Shown here one piece after another: positions 1 to 11,788 of a stretch of DNA of 64,000 nt. Under the pieces are notes generated by a model that had not been told where the DNA came from, did no database searches, and saw only the letters and a list, made by a program, of their open reading frames with translations. Origin of the DNA: Thinopyrum elongatum (lineage: Eukaryota; Streptophyta; Magnoliopsida; Poales; Poaceae); NCBI GenBank assembly GCA_011799875.1, contig CM022303.1:302420566-302484565 (forward strand). Direction: 5' to 3'. Within the stretch, counting starts at the first letter, position 1, and each line of letters opens with the position of its first letter. The translations under genes and the position numbers were made by a program.

Positions 1-248
1 TTCAATTTGACAATATCATTATCCACATCTTTTTTCTTTTTCATATCACACAATTCAACAAAAGTATTAAGATGGGATGCAACATCTTCATTAGGACTAC
101 CAGAAAATTGTTCTTTCATGACAAGATTCAACAAAGCAGCATCAATTTCATAAGATTCCGCACTAGTGGTGGGAGCAATCGTAGTACTAATAAAATCATT
201 ATTATTGGTGTTGGAAAAATCACACAACTTAGTGTTTTCTTGAGACAT
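1..248 (-). CDS. Gag N-terminal part, retrotransposon, cut by window edge
   Basis: An open frame begins at ATG 248-246 and stays open for 82 codons to the window edge. The first 35 residues are low complexity (Asn, Thr, Ser). Then comes a segment typical of plant Gypsy Gag proteins: an ALLNL-like helix, the FSGSPNEDVASHL stretch and a following FVELCD helix. Gag packages element RNA into virus-like particles. The start lies about 230 bp inside the PBS, the same slot used by unrelated ORFs in sister copies El-2 to El-5. No frame break is visible in this part. Whether a full gag-pol follows cannot be seen. Confidence 0.7.
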   Translation of the reverse strand, partial: MSQENTKLCDFSNTNNNDFISTTIAPTTSAESYEIDAALLNLVMKEQFSGSPNEDVASHLNTFVELCDMKKKKDVDNDIVKL

Positions 249-459
249 CGTGACACCAAAAGCAATCTAGCACACAAGCAAACCAGAAGCAAACAAAAAG
301 GCAAACGGAAAGAAGGCAAATAAAAAGGAAAATATTTTTATATTTTTCTGAAAACATTTTTGAAGTGGGGGAGAAGGAAACGAGAGGCAAATGGAAAATA
401 ATGTAAATGCAAGACATGAGAGTTTATGATAGGTACTTGGTAGGCTTGATGTAGATCCT

Positions 460-476
460 CCCCGGCAACGGCGCCA
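460..476 (-). other. Primer binding site of El-1
   Basis: Read on the minus strand this is TGGCGCCGTTGCCGGGG, which matches the complement of the plant tRNA-Asp 3' end used by Athila/Tat-type Gypsy elements. It lies 11 bases inside the LTR end. Confidence 0.85.
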
Positions 477-487
477 GAAATTTTTCC

Positions 488-2060
488 TGCTACTTCTTGA
501 GCTTGCGTTGGTTTTTCCCTTGAAGAGGAAAGGGTGATGCAGCAAAGTAGAGATAAGTATTTCCCCCAGTTTAGAACCAAGGTATCAATCCAGTAGGAGG
601 AACACACAAGCCAATAGTTGTACCTGCACGAACAAACAAATACTTGCACCCAACGCGATAAAGGGGTTGTCAATCACTTCATGATTACTTGCAAGGATGA
701 GATCTGATAGTGATAGACATAAAAGATAAGTAAAAGTGCGAAATAAAATAAAAGTAAATAAATTGCAGCAAGGTATTTTTGTGTTTTTTATTTTGTAGAT
801 CTAAAAATAATATGATAAAAGATATACCCGGGGGCCATAGTTTTCACTAGAGGCTTCTCTCTTGAAAGAAAGCGTACGGTGGGTAAACAAATTACTGTTG
901 AGCAATTGATAAAAAAGCGCATAGTTATGACGATATCCAAGGCAATGATCATGTATATAGTAATCATGACTGAGACAGGTAGACCGACTCCTGCCTGCAT
1001 CTACTACTATTACTCCACACATCGACCGCTATCTGGCATGCATCTAGTGTATTACGTTACAAGAATGGAGTAACACCTTAAGCGAGATGACATGATGTAG
1101 AGGGATAGATCCAATCAATATGAACAAACCCCATCTTTTATCCTTAATGGCAACAATACAAATACGTGTCATGTCCCTTTCTGTCACTGGGATTGAGCAC
1201 TGCAAGATTGAACCCATTACAAAGCACCTCTCTCATTACAAGAAAAAATCAATCTAGTTGGCCAAACCAAATCAATAGATCAGAGAGAAATACAAAGCTA
1301 TATAAATCATGCATAAAAGCATTCCGAGAAGGCTCAAATAATATTCATAGATAATCTGATCATAAACCCACAATTCATCGGATCTCAACAAACGCACCGC
1401 AAAAGAAGATTACATTGAATAGATCTCCAAGAACATCAAGGAGAACATTGTATTGAAGATCAAAGAGACAGAAGAAGCCATCTAGCTACTAGCTATGGCC
1501 CCGTAGCTCCGTGGTAAACTACTCACACATCATTGGAAGGGCAGCAAGGTTGATGTAGAAGCCTTCCGTCATCGAATCCCCGTCCGGCAGAGTACCAGAA
1601 AAGGTCCCCATATGGGATCTCACAAAGAGAGAAACTTTTGCGGCAGAAAATTATTTTTGGTGTGCCCCTGGTCTTCGGGGAATATTTGGGTATGTATAGA
1701 AGAAGAATTAGGGTTAGAGGAGCCACGGGGGGCCTACAAGCTTGGGTGCACCCCCCTGGTGCGCGCCCCCTGAGCTTGTCGCCGCCTCGTGGCCCATCTG
1801 GCCTCCTCCCGAAGCTTCCAGGGTGTCTTGTGGTCCAAGAAAAAACATCAAAAAGTTTCGTTCCATTTGGACTTCATTTGGTACTGATTTTCTGTAAAGA
1901 CAAAAACAAGGAAAAACAACAAGTGGCACTGGGCACTAGGTTAATAGGTTAGTCCCAAAAAATGATATAAAATAGCATAATAATGTATATAAAACATCCA
2001 AGATTGATAATATAACTGTATGGAACAATAAAACATTATAGATATGTTGGAGACGTATCA
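488..2060 (-). repeat. El-1 5' LTR (1,573 bp)
   Basis: The minus-strand sequence starts TGATACGTCTCC at 2060 and ends AAGTAGCA at 488. Small ORFs inside (for example around 801-1022) recur in every LTR copy through common descent and are not evidence of coding. The short open frames at 1523-1952 lie in the GC-rich part of the LTR and are treated as chance. Confidence 0.9.
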
Positions 2061-2473
2061 TGTTTCGGGTGGCTCTCTGGTATATTGGGAATATTTGGGA
2101 ATTTATAGAGGCGGAATTAGGTCAAGAGGTTCCATTAGGGCCCCACAAGCTGAGGGGGCGCGCCGCCCTGGGGCGCGCCTTGTGAGCTTTCTCACTCCCT
2201 CGTGGCGCTTTAGGTCTTCTCCCGAACCTTCGTGGGTCCCTTCTAGTCCAGGAAAATTTAATCCAAAGATTTTTCTCTGTTTGGACTCCGTTTGATATTG
2301 ATTTTCTGAAAAGCCAAAAACAAGCAAAAAAAGCAACTGGCACTGAGCTCTAGGTTAATAGGTTAGTCCCAAAAAATGATATAAAATAGCATACAAATGC
2401 ATATAAAACATCCCAGATTGATACTATAATAGCATGGAACAATAAAAATTATAGATACGTTGGAGACGTATCA
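2061..2473 (-). repeat. El-2 3' LTR, 5' portion
   Basis: This matches the LTR segment at 17947-18351 and ends at 2473 with the reverse complement of TGATACGTCTCC. The remainder was displaced to the left by the El-1 insertion. Confidence 0.85.
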
Positions 2474-5228
2474 AGCATCCCCAAGCTTAATTCCTACTTG
2501 TCCTCGAGTAGGTAAATGATAAAAGCAGAATTTTTGATGTCGAATGCTACCTAACATGTTCATCATGTAATCTTTCTTTTATGGTATGAATATTAAGATC
2601 CAAATGATTCAAAGCAATAGTCTATAATTTGATATGAAGACATCAATACTCAGGTATACCAACAAACAATCATGCCTTTCAAAATGAAAATGCTAAAGGA
2701 CGCTATCCCAACAAAATCATATAGTCTTGTCATGTTCCATCTTCTTAACACAAAGTATTTATCATGTACAGCCCCGATGACAAGCCGCGCAATTGTTTCA
2801 TACTTTTTAACGCGCTTCGGCTTTTTCAACCCCCACGCAATACATGAGCGTAAGCCATGGACACAGCACTATTGGTGTAATAGAATGTGGTGATAGAGAT
2901 TAATAAGGGGAAGACAAAAAAACAAGATAGTCTCAGATCGACACGGCTAATCAACGGGCTATGGAGATGCCCATCAATTGATGTCAATGTGAGGAATAGG
3001 GAGTGCCATGCAATGGATGCACTAAGAGCTATAAGTGTATGAAAGCTCAAACTGAAAACTAAGTGGGTGTGCATCCAACTTGCTTGCTCATGAAGACCTC
3101 GGCATTTGAGGAAGCCCATCATAGGAATATACAAGCCAAGTTCTATAATGAAAAATTCCCACTAATATATGAAAGTAACAACATAGGAGACCCTCTATAT
3201 GAAAAACATGGTGCTAATTTCAAGCACAAGTGTGGAAAAGGATAGTAACATTGCCCCTTCTCTCTTTTTCTCTCATTTTTTTGTTGGTCTCTTTTTGGCC
3301 TCTCCTTTTTACTCCTTTTTTCCTCACTAGGACAATGCTCTAATAATGATGATCATCACACTTCTATTTACTTACAACTCAATATTGCAACTCGATACTA
3401 GAACACTATGACTCTATATGAATGCCTCTGGTAGTGTGCCACAATGATGCTAGCATAACGTGTATGATAATGATGAACGGTGGCTGAGCGACAAATACTA
3501 TGTCACCTATATGATCATGCAAAGCAATATGATAATGAAGATGTATGTCATAATAACGGAACGGTGGAAGTTGCATGGTAATATATCTCGGAATGGCTAT
3601 GGAAATGCCATGATAGGTAGGTGTGGTGGATGTTTTGAGGAATATATAAGGAGGCTTATGTGTAATTGAGCATATCATATCACGGGGTTTGGATGCACCG
3701 ACTCTCTAGGTGAGAAAGGGCTATGCACGGTACCGAAGAGGCTATCAAATTGCTGAAAGGAGAGATTACGTATAATCCATGGACTCACATTAGTCATAAA
3801 GAACTCACATTGTTATTGTGAAAGTCTATTAGCCCTAGGGGGAGGTTGGTAGGAGTTAACCGTCGTGCCCCTCGACCCTCACACAGAGGAAGACAATCAA
3901 TAATAAATCATGCTCCAACTTCTTAGCATAACTAGAGATTATATGTGCATGCTTAGGGAATCACAAACCTTAACACCAATATTCTTACTAAACCACAATA
4001 ATTCACTAGTACCTCCCATATATTACCATCTCAATATCGCAAAACTATTGCAAGGAATCAAACTTACCATGTTCAGTGATCTACATGAAAGTTTTTGTTA
4101 TATCCCTCTTGAATACCTATCATATCAGGACCAATTTCATAACATGTGCATATGGCTATTACTATTTATTAAACTCTCAAAAATATATAAGTGAAGCATG
4201 AGAGTGAAACTATTTCTTGAAAATATAATCATCGTCGTGCTCTAAAAGATATAAGTGAAGCACTAGGGCAACTGCCTTGCTCAAAAGATATAAGTGAAGC
4301 ACCAAGAGTATTCTAACAAAAGGCGAATAAATGTGGGTCCTTCTCAAAAGGTGTGTGCAGAAAACAATGATTGTGGCAAACTAAAAACCAAACAAATCAA
4401 AGACTACTATAATACAAGATGCTCCAAGCAAAACTCATATCATGTGATGAATAAAAATATAGCTCCAAGTAGTATACCGATGGATTGTAGATGAAAGAGG
4501 GGATGCCATCCGGGGCATCCCCAAGCTTAGATGCTTGGTTCTCATTGCATATTACCTTGGGGTGCCTTGGGCATCCCCAAGCTTATGGTTTTGTCACTCC
4601 TTATTCCTTCATCCATCGTGATCTCACCCAAAACTTGAAAACTTCAGCACATAAAACTCATCAGAAACCTCGTGAGATCCGTTAGTATAACAAGCAAATA
4701 ATAAACTTTAGGTACTATTATAAACCCATTCATATTTTATTATTGCATAATACCTACTGTATTCTAACTTCTCCATGACTTATACCCACGATATAATCCA
4801 TAGATTCATCAAAACAAGCAAACTATGCAACAAAAATAGAATCTGTCAAAAACAGAACAATATGAAAAGATCTGAACAAACGCAATGCTTATGTAACTCC
4901 AAAAATTATAAAAAATTAGGAAAACATGGGAAATTTGTATGTCAATAATTTGTAAAAAATTAAGAATTTTAGCATGTTCCACTAATTCATAGAAATTCCA
5001 GGACCGGGCATAAAAGTTTCTGTTTTTTCATAGAATCAAGTCAACTATCAACCAAATCATCCCAAAGGCTTTACTTGGCACAAACACTAATTAAAACATA
5101 AAAACACAATCATAACAGTAGCATAATTGTGTGAACACTCCAAAAATATAAATTATAACTATTGGGTTGTCTCCCAACAAGCTCTTCCTTTATAGCCATT
5201 AAGATAGGCTTTGAGATTTCAATGATGC
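2474..5228 (-). other. El-2 internal non-coding region with PPT and PPT-like copies
   Basis: No gene is visible. Next to the LTR at 2474-2490 is the PPT (minus strand TTAAGCTTGGGGATGC), which primes plus-strand DNA synthesis. Two further copies of the same purine motif occur deep inside at 4514-4529 and 4570-4585. The stretch also contains short repeats of ataagtgaagca (4190-4310) and a pyrimidine-rich tract (3255-3330). The whole stretch is collinear with 9861-11788, 20071-22877 and 55849-57371 in sister copies. Confidence 0.75.
5162..5177 (-). other. Conserved short hairpin after the ORF slot (El-2)
   Basis: TTGGGTTGTCTCCCAA is a short inverted repeat (TTGGG...CCCAA). The same hairpin lies after the ORF slot of El-3, El-4 and El-5 although their ORFs differ. 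Confidence 0.6.
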
Positions 5229-6085
5229 TCACATGAAAGACAAGAATTGAAGCACAAAGAGAGCATCATAATACATGTGAAAAACACATTCAAGTCTAAC
5301 ATACTTCCTATGCATAGGAATTTTATAAGTAAACAAATTACCAAGACAAGAAATATCTAGCATATGCAAGGGAGAAGAATATAAAATTCATAATCTCAAC
5401 ATAACAAGAGATAATTTAGCAACATGAAAATTTCTACAACCCTATTTTCCCCTCTCATAATAATTACATGTAGGATCATAATCAAATTCAATAATATAAA
5501 TATCATATAAAATTTTCTCTACATGATCCACATGCATACAAAGTTTATACTCTTCCAAAATAGTGGGATTAACATCAACTAAAGTCATGACCTCTCCAAA
5601 CCCATTGTTATAAAAAAATCATAAGATTGAACACTCTCTGAATATGTGGGATTCTTTTTACCTAAAGTTGACACTCTTCCAAACCCACTTTCAATAATAT
5701 TGCAAACATTGTTATCAATAGCATATTCATCATGAGGCTTGAATAAATTTTCAAGATCGTAAGAAGCATTATCACCCCAATCATGATCATTGCAATAAGT
5801 AGTGGACATAATAAAATTATCATCCCCAAGCTTGTAGCTTTGCATATCATTAGCACAATTGACATTAATAGAATTTATGATAACATCATTTCAATCATGT
5901 CTTTCATTCAATGAGCTATCATGCATCACTTTATAGATTTCTTCTTTCAACACTTCATCACAATTTTCAGATTCATGATTTTCAAGCAAAACTTCATAGA
6001 GATAATCAAGTGCACTAAACTCACTAGCAATTGGTTCAACATAATTAGATCTTTTGAAAAGATTAGCAAGTGGATGAGGATCCAT
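5229..6085 (-). pseudogene. ORF type i (starts MDPHPLAN), unknown function, broken
   Basis: The frame starts at ATG 6085-6083, about 207 bp inside the PBS, and can be followed by comparison with the El-5 copy (54941-55782) to a stop at 5229. The protein would have about 280 residues: an acidic N-terminal half with motifs such as CDEVLKEEIYKV and YCNDHDWGDNASYDLENLF, and a hydrophobic, Leu/Phe-rich C-terminal part. I recognise no domain; it is not gag, protease, RT or integrase. Breaks: a TGA after residue 64 (TGC in El-5), a one-base loss in the T run near 5617 and further stops. Two independent insertions carry this ORF, so it once travelled with the family. Confidence 0.6.
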
Positions 6086-6275
6086 TTTTATTTCTGTTTT
6101 GAGTGTTCACATGAAGGCAACTAAAAGCAGGCAAACGAGAAAACAATTTTTTTTTTGTGTTTTTGTAAAAAAAAATAGAAGTGGGGAGATGAAAAAGAGA
6201 GGCAAAGGCAAATAAAATGAAGAGCAAGTAGATGATAGTTTGTGCGAAGGTACTTGATAAGTTTTGATGATGTCA

Positions 6276-6292
6276 CCCCGACAATGGCGCCA
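6276..6292 (-). other. Primer binding site of El-2
   Basis: Minus strand TGGCGCCATTGTCGGGG, a slightly changed tRNA-Asp-type PBS, 11 bases from the LTR end at 6304. Confidence 0.75.
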
Positions 6293-6303
6293 GAAATTCT
6301 TCC

Positions 6304-7320
6304 TGCTACTTGTGAGCTGCGTTGGGATTTCCCCGAAGAGGAGAGGATCATGTAATACAGTAGAGATAAGTATATTCCCTCAGTTAAGAACCAAGGTTAT
6401 CAATCCAGTAAGAGAATCACACAAAGCCTCAGGAACAACACCTGCACACACAAAACCAAATACTTGCAGCCAACGCAAACAAGAGGGTTGTCAATCCCTT
6501 GGCGGTTAATTGCAAGGATTAACTCTCATACTGGTAGATAATAAAGTAAATTGCAAAATGAAAGAAAAGAAATAAAATTGTAGAAGGGTATTTTTGTGTT
6601 TTTATATATGATAAAAGTAGACACGGGGGCCATACTTTTCACTAGAGGCTTCTCTCTCGAGCACGTAGCATACGGTGGGCGAACAAATTACTGTTGGGCA
6701 TTTGATAGAAAAGCGCATAGTTATGATGATATTCAAGGCAATGATCATGTATATAGGCATCACGTCCGAGACAAGTAGACCGACTCCTGCCTGCATCTAC
6801 TAGTATTACTCCACCCATCGACCGTTATCCAGCATGCATCTAGGGTATTAAGTATAAAAAAGAGTAACGCCTAAGCAAGATGACATGATGTAGACAAAGT
6901 AAACCCAATCAATATGAATAAACCTTATAATTTTACCCTTAATGGAAATAATACAAATATGTATCTTGTCCCCTACTTTTTCACTGTATATAGAGCACCG
7001 CAAGATTGAACCCATCACAATGCACCTTTCCCACAGAAGATAAATCAATGTAGTTGGCCAAACCAAACAGATAGATCAGAGAGAATTACAAAGCTATAAC
7101 AATCATGCATAATAAAATTCAGAAAAGACTCCATTAATATTCATAAATATTCAGATCATAAACCCACAATTCACCGGATCCCAACAAACACAACACAAAA
7201 GAAGATTAAATCGGACAGAGCTCCAAGAACATCAAGGAGAACATTGTATTGAAGATCAAAGAGAGAGAAGAAGCCATCTAGCTACTAGGTACGGACCCGT
7301 AGGTTTGTGGTGAACTACTC
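6304..7320 (-). repeat. El-2 5' LTR, first piece
   Basis: Collinear with the El-1 LTR from its TGCTACTT end up to the host break tgaactactc. Its last five bases (tactc, 7316-7320) are repeated at 17812-17816 on the far side of El-3. Confidence 0.88.
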
Positions 7321-8882
7321 TGATACGTCTCCAACACATCTATAATTTTTTTATTGTTCCATGCTATTATAGTACCAATCTTGGATGTTTTATATGCAAT
7401 TATATGCACTTTTATATCATTTTTTGGGACTAACCTATTAACTTAGTGTCAAGTGACAGTTGCTGTTTTTTGCCTGTTTTTGGTTTTCCAGAATATCAGT
7501 ACCAAATGAAGTCCAAATGCCACGAAACTTTTTGACAATTTTTCTGGACAAAAGAGACCCTGGAAGCTTTAGGAGAGGGCCAGAAGATGAAGGATAGCCC
7601 ACAAGGCACAAGGGTGCGCCCGGGGGGTAGGCGCATCCTGGTGGCTTGTGGGGCCCATGTTCAGCTATTTGACCTAATTCCGCCTCAATAAATTCTCTAA
7701 AATCAGGAAACCAACAGAGAGCCACCCAAAATATTTTTTCCACTGCTACAAGCTTCTGTTCTTGAGAGTTCCCATCTGGGGCCTTTTCTGGCACTCTGCC
7801 GGAGGGGGAATCGACCATGGAGTGGTTCTACATCAACCTTGCTGCCCCTCCGATGATGCTTGAGTAGTTTACCACAGACCTACGGGTCCATAACTAGTAG
7901 CTAGATATCTTTCTCTCTCTCTTTGATCTTCAATACAATGTTCTCCTTGATGTTCTTAGAGATCTATTCGATGTAATCACTTTTTGTGGTGTGTTTGTTG
8001 GGATCCAATGAATTGTGAGTTTATGATCACATTTTTTATGAATATTATTTGAGTCTTCTCTGAACTCTTTTATGCATGATTATTATAGCTTTCTATTTCT
8101 CTCCGATCTATTGATTTGGTTTGGCCAACTATATTGATTTTTCTTGCAATGGGAGGGGTGCTTTGTGATGGGTTCGATCTTGCGGTGCTCAATCCCAGTG
8201 ACAGAAAGGGACATGACATGTATTTGTATCATTGACATTAAGGATAAAAAGATGGGGTTTATTCATATTAATTGAGTTTACTTTGTCTACATCATGTCAT
8301 CTTGCTTAAGGCGTTACTCCGTTCTTTATGAACTTAATACTCTAGATGAATGCTGGATAGCGGTCGATGTGTGGAGTAATAGTAGTAGATGCTGGCATGA
8401 GTCGGTCTACTTGTCTTGGATGTGATGCCTACATACATGATCATTATCTTAGATATCCTCATGATTATTTGCTTTTCTATCAATTGCCCAACAGTAATGT
8501 GTTTACCCACCGTATGCTATTTTCAAGAGAGAAGCCTCTAGTGAAAACTATGGCTCCCGGGTCTATCTAAATCATATATAAAAATCCAAAAATATATTGC
8601 TGCACTCTTATTCATGTTATTTTATTTATTGTTTTTATTTATCTATCTATCTATCACTAAGAGAATTGATCCTTGCAATTAACCGCCAAGGGATTGACAA
8701 CCCCTTGTTTGCGTTGGGTGCATGTATATGTTATTTTGTGTGTAGGTGGTGCTAACGAGTTGTTGCGTGATTATCCTACTGGATTGATAACCTTGGTTTC
8801 TAACCGAGGGAAATACTTATCTCTAATGTACTGCATAATCCTCTCCTCTTCGGGGAAATCCCAACACAGCTCACAAGTAGCA
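7321..8882 (+). repeat. El-3 5' LTR (1,562 bp)
   Basis: Starts TGATACGTCTCC and ends CACAAGTAGCA. The TATA-like site seen in the 3' copy is altered here (caataaat near 7687). Confidence 0.93.
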
Positions 8883-8893
8883 GGAAGAATTTC

Positions 8894-8911
8894 TGCCGCC
8901 ATTGTCGGGGA
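8894..8911 (+). other. Primer binding site of El-3 (degenerate)
   Basis: TGCCGCCATTGTCGGGGA, eleven bases after the LTR end. It differs from the tRNA-Asp-type PBS of El-1 at a few positions. Confidence 0.7.
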
Positions 8912-9089
8912 GACATCATCAACATCTATCAAGTACCTATGCATAAACATTCATCTCCTTGCATTTACTTTATTTTCCATTTGCCTCTCGTTTTCATGTC
9001 CCCTACTTCTAATTTTTTTTACAAAAATACAAAAAAAAAATTGTTTGCCTTTTTCGTGTTTGCTTGTCTGCTTGCTTGAAACTGATATC

Positions 9090-9779
9090 ATGGGTCATTT
9101 TGGCATGGAAAAAAGTGAAGATGGTAAAACACCTAAAATTGAAATTCCCTCAAATTTAGATGCTAAAACTTTTGTAATGGGACATGAGAATATCATAGGA
9201 AAAAGTGTCATTCAAGAATTCTTTAATTGCACGGGAACTTTGGCTTGTAATGATGCTCCTATTCTTAAAAGAACCAAAAATTATGCCAAAGCTATTTCCG
9301 CACTTGTTCTTAAACTTGAGAGAAGATTTATTTGTACCCATCCTACTTTTCAAAGATTGTTTTATGAGTTGCCGGTTATAAAAAATTATAGAGCTAAGAA
9401 GATAGCTACCCTTGTCCTCATGAATGAATTTGATTATGACTACATAGTGCGAGAAGCTAGAGAGATCTTTGATTTCTACGATATGAATCATGAAAAAACA
9501 GTAATAGATAAGATTCTATACAATAGTGGTTACTTGTTGAGATATTTATTTCATGATGATCACACCTTTGATGAGAATACCAAAAAGGATGTCTTTCCTT
9601 TGAATATAATCCAACAAGTTTTTAATGGTATTAATAAACAATATTCTTGGATTGTAACCGGTAATCAAGAGGGATTTGCGGATGGTCAACTTGCTAATAC
9701 TAAAATTTCTATGGATAATGTGTTTCATATTGTCTTTGAAAAGCCTCCCGATAAAAAAACACATCTTTGGATGAGATGA
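9090..9779 (+). CDS. ORF type ii (starts MGHFGMEK), unknown, intact 229 residues
   Basis: I chose the ATG at 9090 because it lies in the slot 197 bp after the PBS where sister copies start their ORFs; the frame is also open upstream, but that part is leader shared with the other copies. The protein is hydrophilic and mixed-charge, with predicted helices around residues 60-160 (segments ALVLKLERRF and VREAREIFDFYDMNHEK) and no membrane segment or signal peptide. I recognise no family. It is unrelated by eye to ORF type i or to the gag-like ORFs of El-1 and El-4. The reading frame is unbroken, unlike nearly every other TE ORF in the window. Confidence 0.6.
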   Translation: MGHFGMEKSEDGKTPKIEIPSNLDAKTFVMGHENIIGKSVIQEFFNCTGTLACNDAPILKRTKNYAKAISALVLKLERRFICTHPTFQRLFYELPVIKNYRAKKIATLVLMNEFDYDYIVREAREIFDFYDMNHEKTVIDKILYNSGYLLRYLFHDDHTFDENTKKDVFPLNIIQQVFNGINKQYSWIVTGNQEGFADGQLANTKISMDNVFHIVFEKPPDKKTHLWMR

Positions 9780-9844
9780 ACAAGGGTGAGAACACTTGAA
9801 ACTATGCATTACGCCTAGGTAGGGGCGTAAAACAATAGCGCTAG

Positions 9845-9860
9845 TTGGGAGGCAACCCAA
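9845..9860 (+). other. Conserved short hairpin after the ORF slot (El-3)
   Basis: TTGGGAGGCAACCCAA, a five-base-pair stem with a six-base loop, 66 bases after the stop codon. It matches 55833-55848 (plus) and 5162-5177 and 22878-22893 (minus). Confidence 0.6.
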
Positions 9861-11788
9861 TAGTTATCTTTATTTTCTTGTTCTTTTTCTGTTTTTGAGT
9901 GGGCACAAAATTATGCTACTATCATGGTTGTGTTTTTGTGTTTTAAGTAGTGTTTAAGCCAAGTAAAGCCTTTGGGATGATTTAGGTGATAGTTGATTTG
10001 ATTCTATGAAAAAACAGAAACTTTTGCGCCCAGTACTGGAATTCTATAAATTCACTGGAACGTGGAAAGATTCTGAATTTTTTACACATGATTGATATAC
10101 AAATTGCCCAGGTTGTTCTAATTTTTCAAACTTTTGGTGTTAAATAAGTATAGTCAATATTCATATTACTACAAACTATTCTGTTTTTGACAGATTCTGT
10201 TTTCGTTGCATTGTTTGATTGTTTTGATGAAACTATGGATTGTATCAGGGGTATAAACCATGGAGAAGTTAGAATATAGTAGGTATAATGCAATAATAAA
10301 ATATGAATGAGTTGACAATAGTACCTAAAGTTTGTGATTTGGTTATTATACTAACGAATCTCACGAATGTTTTGTTGAGTTTTGTGTGCTGAAGTTTTCA
10401 AGTTTTGAGTCAGACCACGATGGATGGAGGAATAAGGAGTGGCAAGAGCCTAAGATTGGGGATGACCGAGGCACCCCAAGGTAATATTCAAGGATTCCCA
10501 AGCATCTAAGCTTGGGGATGCCCCGAAAGGCATCCCCTCTTTCTTCTACCAATCATCGGTAACATTACTTGGAGCTATATTTTTATTCATCACATGATAT
10601 GAGTTTTGCTTGGAGCGTCGTGTATTATATGAGTCTTTGCTTTGTTTGCTTTTTAGTTTGTCACAATCATCTTTGCTGGACACACCTATTTAAGAGGGAC
10701 ACACATTTTTCGTGATTTGTTAGAATGCTCTATGTGCTTCACTTATATTTTTGAGATAGGCAGTTGCTCTAGTACTTCACTTATATCTTTTTGAGCATGG
10801 CAGTGATTATATTTTGAAGAAATAGTTGCACTCTCATGCTTCACCTATATTATTTTGAGAGTTGATAATAATGATGGTAATATGCACAAGATATGAATTT
10901 GGTCCTAATGTGATGGATAATCAAGAAGGATATAATAAAAACTTTCATGTAGATCACTGAATATGATAAGTTTGATTCCTCGCAATAGTTTTGCGATATG
11001 AAGATGATAATATGTGAGTTGTACTAGTGAGTAATTGTGGTTTAGTAAGAATATTGGTGTCAAGGTTTGTGATTCCCTATGCATGCATGTAAAGTCAATA
11101 GTTATGCAACGAAGTTATATCCTACTTATGGTGAATTATTCAGTGTTAGTTATGTTCAATGCATGTTTATGACCGTTTTCATTTTTTGGTTGGTCGCTTC
11201 TCAATCTATTTGCTAGCCTCCATTTGTACTAAGTGAGAATGTTGCTTGTGCATCCAATTCCTTAAACCTAAAGTTGCACCATATGAGTCCACCATACCTA
11301 CCTATATGCGGTATTTACATGCCGTTCCAAGTAAATTTGCATGTGCCAACTCTAATCATTTAAAATAATTTTCCGTTTTGTGTGACCGTACCACTCATGA
11401 AGCGGCAGGGGGTTGCCAATATGTTTCATGCTAGGCGGGTTATTCTCACGATGAGGGTTTATTCACTTGTCATTGCACGAGAAAGTGGCAGGTAATAGGG
11501 ATGCCCAGTCCCATAATGAATCAAAATAATAAGAAATTCCTTGGAAAGTTGAAAGTTTGGAAAGCACCCATGGATATGGCTAGCCATGGATTGTGAAGGA
11601 ATGGTGGAAAGGAATTGAACTTTATTTTCTGTTTGGGAACCGCCTATAATGTGTCTAGCATGGAAGATGTTGGGAACTCTTGGTCGTGACGTTGACAGGA
11701 AAAGCATGCCTCTCAAAATAATTTTATCTCTCTACTTTAAGCTTTCAGCTCTGGCACCTCTGCAAATCTCTGCTTCCCTCTGCGAGTG
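9861..11788 (+). other. El-3 non-coding internal region, first part
   Basis: No gene is visible; the open frames here are short. Two PPT-like motifs lie at 10451-10466 (TAAGATTGGGGATGAC) and 10507-10522 (TAAGCTTGGGGATGCC), and agtgcttcacttatat-type short repeats at 10735-10850. From about 11100 the sequence departs from the sister copies and instead resembles the 3' non-coding part of G5 (compare 11765-11785 with 33268-33288, gcttccctctgcga), so El-3 may be a recombinant. Confidence 0.6.

Larger units (their letters stand above)
1..2060 (-). mobile_element. El-1: Gypsy LTR element, 5' part
   Basis: The element runs right to left and continues past the left window edge. Visible are the 5' LTR, a PBS, a leader and the start of a gag ORF. 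It ends at 2060 inside another LTR of the same type: the sequence at 2061 (tgtttcggg...) occurs mid-LTR at about 17947. El-1 is therefore inserted into the 3' LTR of El-2. The far end and its TSD are outside the window. The LTR type resembles abundant Triticeae Gypsy families such as Sabrina or WHAM; that naming is from memory and unconfirmed. Confidence 0.88.

Noticed and set aside
460..476. tRNA gene
   Set aside because: Only the 3' 17-18 bases of tRNA-Asp are matched in complement, as expected for a PBS. No cloverleaf surrounds it, here or at the other PBS sites.
801..1022. Recurring small LTR ORF (starts MCGVIVVDAG), also at 8367, 17296, 18612, 24116 and 54153
   Set aside because: Repeated because all LTR copies share descent. 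Lengths differ through random stops, there is no start context, and it lies in the untranslated leader.
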